From NCBI GenBank assembly GCA_964371355.1, contig CAYJMG010000003.1, positions 109,790-173,789 of the forward strand: 64,000 nt of DNA. Reading direction: 5' to 3'. Source of the DNA: JACRBR01 sp964371355 (lineage in GTDB: Bacteria > Chloroflexota > Dehalococcoidia > DSTF01 > JACRBR01). Within the stretch, counting starts at the first letter, position 1. Each line of letters starts with the position of its first letter. Position numbers and translations under genes: made by a program. Of this stretch, positions 25,358 to 32,492 are shown piece by piece. The notes under the pieces are model-generated. The model did no database searches. It was not told where the DNA came from and saw only the letters and a program-made list of their open reading frames with translations.

Positions 25358-26599
25358 GTGGAACGTCCCCGCGTCGTCATCACCGGCATCGGCGCTGTCA
25401 CGCCCGTGGGCAACGATGCGGAGACGTTCTGGCGGTCACTCCTCGCCGGGAAGAACGGCATCGGCCCCATCACCCTCTTTGACGCCTCGAAGCATTCGGT
25501 CCGCGTCGCGGGCGAGGTCAGGGACTTCGATCCGACGGCCTTCATGGACTACAAGATGGCCCGCCGTTCGCACCGCTTCTCGCAGTTGGGCGTCAAGGCC
25601 GCACGCGAGGCGCTGATCTCGGCGAAGATCGAGCTGAACGATTCGCTGGCGCGCGAGATGGGCTGCATCATGGGCTGCAGCGGGGGCGTGTTCTCGCAGG
25701 GCAACCAGGAACTCGTCCTGGAGACGCGCGGCCCCGGGCGCGTCGACCCGCTGATCGTCCCAAAGCTGGGGCAGCACATGGCATCCGGACGCGTGGGCCG
25801 CGAGCTGGGCCTGCGCGGGCCGAACACCGCGGTCAGCAGCGCCTGCGCCAGCGGCACCGACGCCATCGGCCACGCCTGGATGATGATCCGCAATGGCGAT
25901 GCCCAGATCATGCTGGCCGGGGGGACCGAAGCGATGATCCATCCCGTCGTCATCGCCACGATGGCGCTGATGGGCGCGCTCTCGAAGGGCTACAACGACA
26001 CACCGGAGAAGGCGTCGCGCCCGTTCGACCTGCACCGCGACGGGTTCGTGCTGGGCGAGGGCGCCGCCGTGCTGGTGCTGGAGTCGCAGGAGCACGCGGA
26101 GTCGCGTGGCGCGACGATCCTGGCCGAGTACATCGGCCACGGCTGGTCGTTCGATGCCGTCGACGACGCGGCACCCGACGCCGAGGGCCAGTCGCTGAGC
26201 ATGATCCGTGCGCTCCGGTCCGCAGGCATCGCCCCCGGCGAGGTGTCCTGGATTAATGCCCACGGCACCGGCACACCCTACAACGACAGGACCGAGACGA
26301 AGGCAATCAAGATGGCGTTCGGTGAAGATGTCGCCTACCGCCTCCCCATCAGCAGCATAAAGTCGATGACCGGCCACTCCGCCGCGGCCGCGGGCGCCAT
26401 CGAGGCCGTGGCGTCCGTGATGGCAATCCGCGACCACAAGATCCCGCCCACGATAAATCTCGAAACGCCCGACCCTGAGTGCGACCTGGACTACGTGCCG
26501 AACAAGGCGCGCGACGCGAAGGTTGATACGGTGCTCAGCAACAGCTACGGCATGGGCGGCCAGAACAGCACGCTGGTCTTCCGCCGCTGGCAGCCCTGA
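25358..26599 (+). CDS. fabF: Beta-ketoacyl-ACP synthase II
   Basis: This enzyme elongates fatty acids by condensing malonyl-ACP with acyl-ACP. The 413-residue thiolase-fold protein keeps the Cys-His-His triad: Cys163 in SSACASGTD, His302 in NAHGTGTPYND, and His340 in KSMTGHSAAAAG with Lys335 nearby. I chose the GTG at 25358 because AGGAG lies eight bases upstream and the fold begins at once with VVITGIGAVTP. It stands alone here, away from other fab genes. A role in a dedicated lipid or polyketide pathway cannot be excluded. Confidence 0.95.
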   Translation: MERPRVVITGIGAVTPVGNDAETFWRSLLAGKNGIGPITLFDASKHSVRVAGEVRDFDPTAFMDYKMARRSHRFSQLGVKAAREALISAKIELNDSLAREMGCIMGCSGGVFSQGNQELVLETRGPGRVDPLIVPKLGQHMASGRVGRELGLRGPNTAVSSACASGTDAIGHAWMMIRNGDAQIMLAGGTEAMIHPVVIATMALMGALSKGYNDTPEKASRPFDLHRDGFVLGEGAAVLVLESQEHAESRGATILAEYIGHGWSFDAVDDAAPDAEGQSLSMIRALRSAGIAPGEVSWINAHGTGTPYNDRTETKAIKMAFGEDVAYRLPISSIKSMTGHSAAAAGAIEAVASVMAIRDHKIPPTINLETPDPECDLDYVPNKARDAKVDTVLSNSYGMGGQNSTLVFRRWQP

Positions 26600-26682
26600 C
26601 GGGGCGCGCGTTCACCCGCGGATACGCGGACGGCTTCGCGGGATGAAGCGGCGGGCGCCTTCGCCCACGGTAACGCGGCCCC

Positions 26683-28539
26683 CTACGGGCACTGCCCCCC
26701 GGCTGAGATGATGACCGCCAGCGTGAGCTGGTCGCCCGCGTTCACGCCGCCGTCCTTGTTCACATCGAAGCTCACCAGGCGCAAGCTCGGCGAGGGCTCG
26801 CGCAGGATCTCCTGCAGCATCAGGAGCTGGTCGCCGGCGTTCACAACGCGGTCGTTGTTCAGCGACGCCGCCTCGCACCCGTCCTTCGTCGGTCCCGGGT
26901 TGGGCGAGCCGTCCAGGTCGGCGTCCGTGTCGGCGTCGTTCGGGTCCGTGTTGTAGCCGCAGACCTCGGCGCGGTCAGGGATGTGGTCGCCGTCGCTGTC
27001 GGCGCTCGAGCCGCAGGCTGCGGCCGTCGGCTTGCTGGCCGCGCTGGCCGGGTTCGTGCCCAGGACGCACTCCGGGCCGTCCAGCACGCGGTCGCCGTCC
27101 GTGTCGCGATCCGTCGCGCCCAGCGGCCCGCTGCCGTTGCACCCCGCGGCCTCGTTCGCGTCCAGGATGCCGTCGTTGTCGTCGTCTGTATCGCAGGCGT
27201 CGCCGGCGGCGTCGCTGTTCGGCCACGAGCGGTCGTCCTGCGTCGAGGGAGGCGTCTGGTCGATGAAGTTCCGGTCCGCGTTCTCCTGGCCCGGGTTCGG
27301 GTCGGCCGGACAGTTGTCCACGCTGTCGACAACGCCGTCGCCATCGCTGTCCCCAACGGAGACGATGCGCTGAATCGTCCCGCCGAAGTAGTCGGCGACG
27401 TACACCTCGCCCCCGCTGTCCTCGCCGAAGCTGCTGATCAGGAACGGAGCCGTCAGCTCCTCAGCATAGGACCACGTAGGACTGCCCGGCGTCGCGCTCC
27501 AGATCTTGCCCGAGCAGAAGTCGCCAAAGACGTACCTCCCCGCGATCGACGGTACCTGCGAGCCGCGGTACCGGAACCCGCCCGTAATCGAGCACTCCCC
27601 GGCGCCGTGCGCGTACTCGATGATGGGCGCCGTGAACGATGGGTCGCCGCAACCGGGTGGGTCGCCGGGCGTATAGCACGACGTGCCCTCCATGATCCGC
27701 CAGCCGTAGTTCGCCCCGCCCGCCGCGCCGGCCGCCTGGAAGTCGACTTCCTCGCGCGAGTATTGCCCCACGTCGCCGATGAGCAGGTCGCCCGTCGTAC
27801 GGTCGAAGCTGAACCTCCACGGGTTGCGCAGACCGTACGCCCAGATCTCGTCGCGCCCCGGAGTCGCCCCGGCGAAGGGGTTACCGGGCGGGATGCCGTG
27901 ATAGGGCGGCTGGTTCACCTCCTGGTCCACATCGAGTCGCAGGATCTTGCCGAGCAGTACGTTCAAGTTCTGCGCGTTGTTCGCCGGATCACCCACACTC
28001 CCGCCATCGCCGACCGCGATGTACAGGTAGCCGTCCGGCCCGAATGCGAGCTGGCCACCGTAGTGGTTGTCGTTCGTCGGGTGCGGGATCGTCAGCAGCG
28101 GCACGCCCGATCCCGCGTCGGCGATATCCGGATTCGCGGACACGCTGTAGCGCCTGATCGCGATGTCGCCGGATGCATTCACGTAGTGGATGAAGAAGTA
28201 CGGCGTCGCCGGATAGTCCGGATGGAACGCCAGCCCCAGCAACCCCTCCTCTTGCGCAGGCGACGACGGCAGCAGCGACGACACGTCGAGGAATGACGTC
28301 GCCAGGATCGCGCCCGCATCGTAGATCTTGATCCGCCCGCCCCTCTCGATGATGAACAGCCGCGTGTCACCCGCGTGCGCCAACCCCAGCGGAGAACTGA
28401 GGCCGGTGGCGCCCGCAAGCGGCTGCAGCGCGATGGTGCCTGCGGCGCTGACCGGCGCGGTTTCATGACGCCGCGCCTGCACTCCCAGTACGAGTGCGAC
28501 GGCGCCAAGTGCGAGGCAAAGGGGGACCAGTCGTGTCAC
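26683..28539 (-). CDS. Secreted PQQ-type sugar dehydrogenase with thrombospondin-3 repeats and dockerin-like tail
   Basis: About 618 residues. A signal peptide (about 1-22, starting at a GTG) is followed by a six-bladed beta-propeller of the glucose/sorbosone dehydrogenase family. Examples are GLLGLAFHPDYP, HYGGQLAFGPDGYLYIAVG and EIWAYGLRNPWRFSFD. Next come Asp-rich thrombospondin type 3 calcium repeats (DSDGDGVVDSVDNCP and similar). A dockerin-like pair of calcium loops (NNDRVVNAGDQLL and DVNKDGGVNAGDQL) ends in GQCP. The propeller would oxidise sugars using PQQ outside the cell. The start is inferred from the hydrophobic segment and a GGGAG site; an ATG at 28656 is the alternative. Confidence 0.88.
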   Translation of the reverse strand: MTRLVPLCLALGAVALVLGVQARRHETAPVSAAGTIALQPLAGATGLSSPLGLAHAGDTRLFIIERGGRIKIYDAGAILATSFLDVSSLLPSSPAQEEGLLGLAFHPDYPATPYFFIHYVNASGDIAIRRYSVSANPDIADAGSGVPLLTIPHPTNDNHYGGQLAFGPDGYLYIAVGDGGSVGDPANNAQNLNVLLGKILRLDVDQEVNQPPYHGIPPGNPFAGATPGRDEIWAYGLRNPWRFSFDRTTGDLLIGDVGQYSREEVDFQAAGAAGGANYGWRIMEGTSCYTPGDPPGCGDPSFTAPIIEYAHGAGECSITGGFRYRGSQVPSIAGRYVFGDFCSGKIWSATPGSPTWSYAEELTAPFLISSFGEDSGGEVYVADYFGGTIQRIVSVGDSDGDGVVDSVDNCPADPNPGQENADRNFIDQTPPSTQDDRSWPNSDAAGDACDTDDDNDGILDANEAAGCNGSGPLGATDRDTDGDRVLDGPECVLGTNPASAASKPTAAACGSSADSDGDHIPDRAEVCGYNTDPNDADTDADLDGSPNPGPTKDGCEAASLNNDRVVNAGDQLLMLQEILREPSPSLRLVSFDVNKDGGVNAGDQLTLAVIISAGGQCP

Positions 28540-28604
28540 GCGGAGGCCACTCCCATCATGCGGCGTGTGTCGTATGTGGCGGGGGAGGCCCGGAGGCCGC
28601 GGCC

Positions 28605-28610
28605 AGTATA
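28605..28610 (-). promoter_or_regulatory. Candidate -10 box for the sugar dehydrogenase gene
   Basis: The minus strand reads TATACT, 65 bases upstream of the chosen GTG. No good -35 is seen. If used, it favours the GTG at 28539 over the upstream ATG at 28656. Confidence 0.3.
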
Positions 28611-28698
28611 GCCGGTCAATGATGACGGACACGTAAACATTTCCGTGGTCGCGCATGCGCCACGAGTTAGATGCTGTGCAATTTCCAGCCCGGCACTC

Positions 28699-28806
28699 TT
28701 ACGGACACTGCCCCGTGGGCGAGATGAACTGCGCGGGCAGCAGCTGGTCGCCGGCGTCCACCGCCCCGTCCCTGTCCACGTCGAAGATCACCAGTCGCCG
28801 CGCTTC
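28699..28806 (-). pseudogene. Orphan dockerin-like C-terminal tail (gene relic)
   Basis: The minus strand encodes the last 35 residues of a dockerin-like tail. It reads RRLVIFDVDRDGAVDAGDQ followed by LLPAQFISPTGQCP and a TAA stop at 28699. This matches the C-termini of the two full dockerin proteins on either side almost residue for residue. Upstream in frame there is no start codon before a stop at about 28912, only sequence overlapping the NYN gene in another frame. The first calcium loop is missing. It is best read as the remnant of a third dockerin-bearing gene, left behind when its body was deleted or replaced. Confidence 0.8.
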
Positions 28807-28871
28807 CGGCGCCGCTTCGAGGCCGCCGCCTTCGTGACCGTGCGCGTCTGCGCCTGCACGACGGTCTCCGC

Positions 28872-29261
28872 CTACTCGATCGCATCGAGCCTGTCGAGCA
28901 GCCAGCCTGCGCCGTGCACCGCCGCGCCCAGCCTACCGGCGCGGTCCGCGAGCACACGGTCGGAAGTGACGACCTCGAGAGAGGCTGGCTCGGCGTGCGC
29001 GCGGACGTACTCGACGATGCGGTCGTCGGCTGCGTTCCGGCCAGGGCGCGCGGCGTAGTACACGCCCACGCCGCCGTGCTCGCCCTCGGGCACGTCATCC
29101 AGAGGCCGGCCGTCGACAAACAGGCTCACGTCGAGGTCGCCGTGCGCCGCCAGCCGTTGCAGTTTCGCCAGCAGCCCGCGCACCGCGCCGTCGCGGTCGC
29201 GCCACCACCCGGTCGGCCGCGATCCGATCACGTTCATCGCATCGACGACGATGTGTGCCAC
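28872..29261 (-). CDS. NYN-domain (PIN-fold) putative ribonuclease
   Basis: A 129-residue protein with the NYN fold seen in YacP/Rae1-like ribonucleases. HIVVDAMNVIGSRPTG carries the first acidic residue (Asp7), VSLFVDGRP the second strand, and DDRIVEYVRAH plus VVTSDRVLADRA the later acidic positions. Such proteins cleave RNA using metal bound by the Asp cluster. The gene lies among secreted-protein genes and directly upstream of the dockerin relic, so it may have been inserted there. The RNA target is unknown. Confidence 0.85.
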   Translation of the reverse strand: MAHIVVDAMNVIGSRPTGWWRDRDGAVRGLLAKLQRLAAHGDLDVSLFVDGRPLDDVPEGEHGGVGVYYAARPGRNAADDRIVEYVRAHAEPASLEVVTSDRVLADRAGRLGAAVHGAGWLLDRLDAIE

Positions 29262-29294
29262 GTTGCAGGATACCGATGAGCAGCAGGGGGGTGG

Positions 29295-29966
29295 CTACCG
29301 CAGCTCGAAGTCGTCCGACACGCGGTCCAGCGCATCGAGCGAGTACAACCGGTCGTACATCACGCTACGGGGGTCGGTCGACATCGCGAGACCGAGGTGG
29401 AGCACCCCGATGTTCTTGCCCACCATCTTCGCTGCACGCAGGAAGAGCAGGTCATCGTCCCGCCGCTCCCCGAAGTTCACCGGGTCCATCCGGGCGACAG
29501 ATACGACCGCCGTGTTCGTCGAGATGTCCCGTAGAGAGAACACGAAGTTCCAGTCGGGCTTGTCCAGCATGTACATGTCGTGGTCGGTGACGGCGATGAG
29601 GACGTCGCCGGCATTCTCCGCCGGCCGGGCGGCCTCCATCACCTCCAGCACGCGGTCGGCCACCAGTTGGCGCCGCTCCTCGTCGAACATCGACCGGTCG
29701 ACGGGAAGCGCCGGCAACACGCCGACGTTGACTGCGTGCGTGTCGCGGAAGTAGGCCTGCAGCCCCTCCATCATGTCCTCGGAGATTTCGTCGACCGGCA
29801 CCAGGTACACATCCGCGCTGCCCGTGAACGCGACCGCCTCGACCGGCGCCCGCGTCGCCGCGGGAGAAGGAGCCGCCGCCTCGCGCCCAGGCGACGCCTT
29901 GTCGCCGCCCAGGCACGCCGAGCCCAATAGCAGCGTCGCGAAGAGTGCCAGCCACAAAGATCGCAT
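29295..29966 (-). CDS. Lipoprotein resembling archaemetzincin with a lost zinc site
   Basis: About 223 residues. The N-terminus has a short hydrophobic segment ending GSAC (Cys18), a possible lipoprotein signal. The body matches archaemetzincin (peptidase M54): VYLVPVDEIS, LIAVTDHDMYMLDK, NFVFSLRDI and AVVSVARMDP are in the right order and spacing. At the place of the zinc motif HExGHxxGxxH it reads KMVGKNIGVLH (residues 180-190). Two zinc histidines and the catalytic Glu are therefore replaced by Lys, Lys and Met, while the downstream SVM is kept. It is probably a pseudoprotease with a binding role. Family assignment is by eye from these motifs. Confidence 0.72.
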   Translation of the reverse strand: MRSLWLALFATLLLGSACLGGDKASPGREAAAPSPAATRAPVEAVAFTGSADVYLVPVDEISEDMMEGLQAYFRDTHAVNVGVLPALPVDRSMFDEERRQLVADRVLEVMEAARPAENAGDVLIAVTDHDMYMLDKPDWNFVFSLRDISTNTAVVSVARMDPVNFGERRDDDLLFLRAAKMVGKNIGVLHLGLAMSTDPRSVMYDRLYSLDALDRVSDDFELR

Positions 29967-30177
29967 CAGTCGAAGTATCGGCGACCGCCGAACGCGAGTG
30001 AAGGGGCGACGCGAAAGGGCCGTCAGGGATCGGTATGGAGCGCGGGCGCCCTCGCCCGCGGCCGCAGCGCATTGCTCCACCCCTGCGGGAGGTCACCCTG
30101 CCCCATCACTGCACGTCACCCTTGGGCCCTCCCCCACTGTCGGGAGAGAATCATCCGGCCAGGCGCTGGCGCTCCGA

Positions 30178-32178
30178 TCACGGACACTGCCCCGAGGGCG
30201 AGATGAACTGCGCGATCAGGAGCTGGTCGCCAGCGTTGACGGCGCCGTCCTTGTTGATGTCGTAGCTCACTAGCCGCATCGACGGTGTCAGCTCCCGCAG
30301 GATCTCCAGGACCATCAGCAGCTGATCGCCCGCATTCACCACGCGGTCACCGTTCAACGACGCCGCCTCGCACCCGTCCTTCGCACCGTCCAGCGCCATG
30401 TCACCGTCGGTGTCGGCGATGTTCGGATTGGTGTTGTACCCGCAGAACTCGGTACGGGCGCTCAGGCGGTCGCCGTCGACATCCGTCGTCGGCCCGCACT
30501 GCGCGGGGGTGGGCTTGCTCGCGCTCGATGTGGGGTCCGTCGCCAACACACACTCCACACCGTCGAGGATGCGGTCGCCGTCGGAGTCACGCAGGAGCGG
30601 ATCGGTGACCTTCCCGCCACAGAAGGCGCCGGTGCCTTCGTCGGCGTCGCTGATGCCGTCGTTGTCGTCGTCGGTGTCGCACTCGTCACCCAGCGCGTCC
30701 GACTTCGGCCACGTCTTGTCGTCCTGCGTCGTCGGCGGCGTGCTGTCGATGAAATTACCGTCGGTGTTCACCTGATCGGCGTTCGGGAGGCCAACGCAAT
30801 TGTCGTAATCCAAGTTGGTATTTGAGGGACCTTCGTGGAGTGACGCAGTACAGTCACGCGTTGCATCTCCATCCAAGTCCCCGGCGTTAGACGTGCAGTA
30901 GCGGATTAAGGGGACATCCGCCCCAACATTGGCCCAAACGAATACATCACCTAAGCCATCCGCGCCGACCCACATCCCGCCGTCATGTAGCTCTTCAGCC
31001 CCCGGATGAGTCTGTTCCCACCGCATTGAGCCGTCTGGAGCGTAAGCTCTTGTCACAACCTCAGCGCCACTCTGTGCGATCAGAATCACTCCGTAGGGAT
31101 CGGACGCCAGAAGGGTCGTATTGCCCTTGAGCGGACTCGCGATGGTCATGGGCGCAAGATCGTGACGCCATGACTGATTTCCAGCCGCATCGTATCGCAG
31201 CACTCCGATTGTTTGAGACGCTAAGCCAAGCGCCTCATACACCCCTCCGGCGCCGTCGTGGACAATTTCGATCGGGCTGCCATCACCCGAAACACGATTC
31301 CAATCTTTTCCGCAGGATGAGTTGTACTTCACAGTTCGGTTGAGACCCCCCGGATGAACCAGTCCTGTCACAATTGCACCGCCACTGGGAAGGGCTATTA
31401 GGCGATCCGGGCCGCCACCCTCGTTGTTCGTGTTATTGTCGAAGCTATCGGTACAGATTGGGTTGCCGGCTGAGTCATAGATTGAAACGAACCAATCCGG
31501 GCCACTGGATGCAGCTGAACTGACGCCGACGTAGACACGACCAATCGCATCTACGCCGATGTCGGCCGGGTTGTCGTGGTCCGATGTGAGATCTAAATCG
31601 CGTTGCCACTGGAACGAACCGGACGCATCGTACTTGCGTATAACGCTGTACCTGTGTGACCCAGGCTGGGTGGTTCCGAGAACGTACACGTTGTCCGAAC
31701 TATCGGTACTAATCGCTGACCCAAAGTCAGCCGCCGAGTTATTCCACATCTGGCTCCACAGTAGGTTCCCGTTGCTATCGTATTTGGAGACGTACCAGTC
31801 GGTTGGAGTGAAGGTATTCGGATCACCAGCTGTCCCGACAATCCAGAAGTATTGCTCGCTCATGGCGAACTCGAAGTCAGTCATATACAGAGCAGCGCAA
31901 GGAGACGCACAAGGGTCGTTCAAACTCGTCCAAAGTAATGCACCATCTCGCGAGTACTTCCTTATGCCCTCGGACGGCATCTGATAGGCGGCGTAAGACG
32001 CCACGTAAACGTGTCCACTTGAATCCACCGCGCCAAACCCACCATTTGTCCACGGAGTGCCGGGGAGCATCCTTTGCCAGTCGAACGCAGCGACTTCGGC
32101 CTGTATCTGGCCCGGTGAGACGAACAAGAGAGTAGTGAGGATCACAAAGCTCGAGACGAGGCGAAGGTGGTTGCTCAT
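30178..32178 (-). CDS. Secreted beta-propeller protein with thrombospondin-3 repeats and dockerin-like tail
   Basis: 666 residues. A signal peptide (about 1-27, MSNHLRLVSSFVILTTLLF) precedes roughly 400 residues of propeller-like repeats of the SBBP/NHL type (GHVYVASYAAY, DNVYVLGTTQPGSHRYSVI, GRVYVGVSSAA). Asp-rich thrombospondin type 3 repeats with paired cysteines follow. The tail has two dockerin-like calcium loops (NGDRVVNAGDQLL and DINKDGAVNAGDQLL) and ends in GQCP. The propeller half (about 30800-32180) is clearly less GC-rich than the tail and neighbours, so the two halves have different histories. A structural or binding role outside the cell is likely; no catalytic residues were recognised. 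Confidence 0.82.
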   Translation of the reverse strand: MSNHLRLVSSFVILTTLLFVSPGQIQAEVAAFDWQRMLPGTPWTNGGFGAVDSSGHVYVASYAAYQMPSEGIRKYSRDGALLWTSLNDPCASPCAALYMTDFEFAMSEQYFWIVGTAGDPNTFTPTDWYVSKYDSNGNLLWSQMWNNSAADFGSAISTDSSDNVYVLGTTQPGSHRYSVIRKYDASGSFQWQRDLDLTSDHDNPADIGVDAIGRVYVGVSSAASSGPDWFVSIYDSAGNPICTDSFDNNTNNEGGGPDRLIALPSGGAIVTGLVHPGGLNRTVKYNSSCGKDWNRVSGDGSPIEIVHDGAGGVYEALGLASQTIGVLRYDAAGNQSWRHDLAPMTIASPLKGNTTLLASDPYGVILIAQSGAEVVTRAYAPDGSMRWEQTHPGAEELHDGGMWVGADGLGDVFVWANVGADVPLIRYCTSNAGDLDGDATRDCTASLHEGPSNTNLDYDNCVGLPNADQVNTDGNFIDSTPPTTQDDKTWPKSDALGDECDTDDDNDGISDADEGTGAFCGGKVTDPLLRDSDGDRILDGVECVLATDPTSSASKPTPAQCGPTTDVDGDRLSARTEFCGYNTNPNIADTDGDMALDGAKDGCEAASLNGDRVVNAGDQLLMVLEILRELTPSMRLVSYDINKDGAVNAGDQLLIAQFISPSGQCP

Positions 32179-32492
32179 TGGCCTACCTTAGAGGTCCATG
32201 CCGTGAGAGGTCCATCTCGTGCGGGGTCCGATTGACAGTCAGTATCATGCTCCCCTCCACGGTAACCGTCTAGTACCTACCTCGCTTGTCCTCGGCGCGG
32301 CTTCCAAGTTCCTTGGCCGGCGCCAGGGGCCATCCCGGATCGCGCGGCCCGCCAACCGCCTCTCCTCGGGGATTACCGCAATTGCAGGGCGTGCTAGACT
32401 CGATGAGAATCTGATCGCGTGGGCGAACAATTCCCCCGCGTCCATCCCGAAGCGGGCGCCGCCGCCCGCACCACCGACGAAGGAGAGCGGCC
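32179..32492. other. Gap of 314 bases upstream of lon
   Basis: The stretch begins with a short imperfect direct repeat containing GAGGTCCAT and ends with the lon promoter region. No heat-shock operator (CIRCE or HAIR type) was found. No coding sequence is supported. Confidence 0.5.
32371..32398 (+). promoter_or_regulatory. Candidate lon promoter
   Basis: An extended -10 element TGCTAGACT (hexamer at 32393-32398) is preceded at 16 bases by a weak -35, TTACCG. The predicted leader to the lon ATG is about 90 bases. Confidence 0.3.

Larger units (their letters stand above)
28540..28871. other. Gap of 332 bases holding a promoter and a gene relic
   Basis: The stretch between the sugar dehydrogenase start and the NYN gene end contains the candidate -10 box above and the orphan dockerin tail listed next. 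Nothing else recognisable is present. Confidence 0.6.

Noticed and set aside
26683..32178. Cellulosome-like cluster suggested by dockerin tails
   Set aside because: No cohesin, scaffoldin or carbohydrate-binding module is present in the window; the tails alone do not show a cellulosome.
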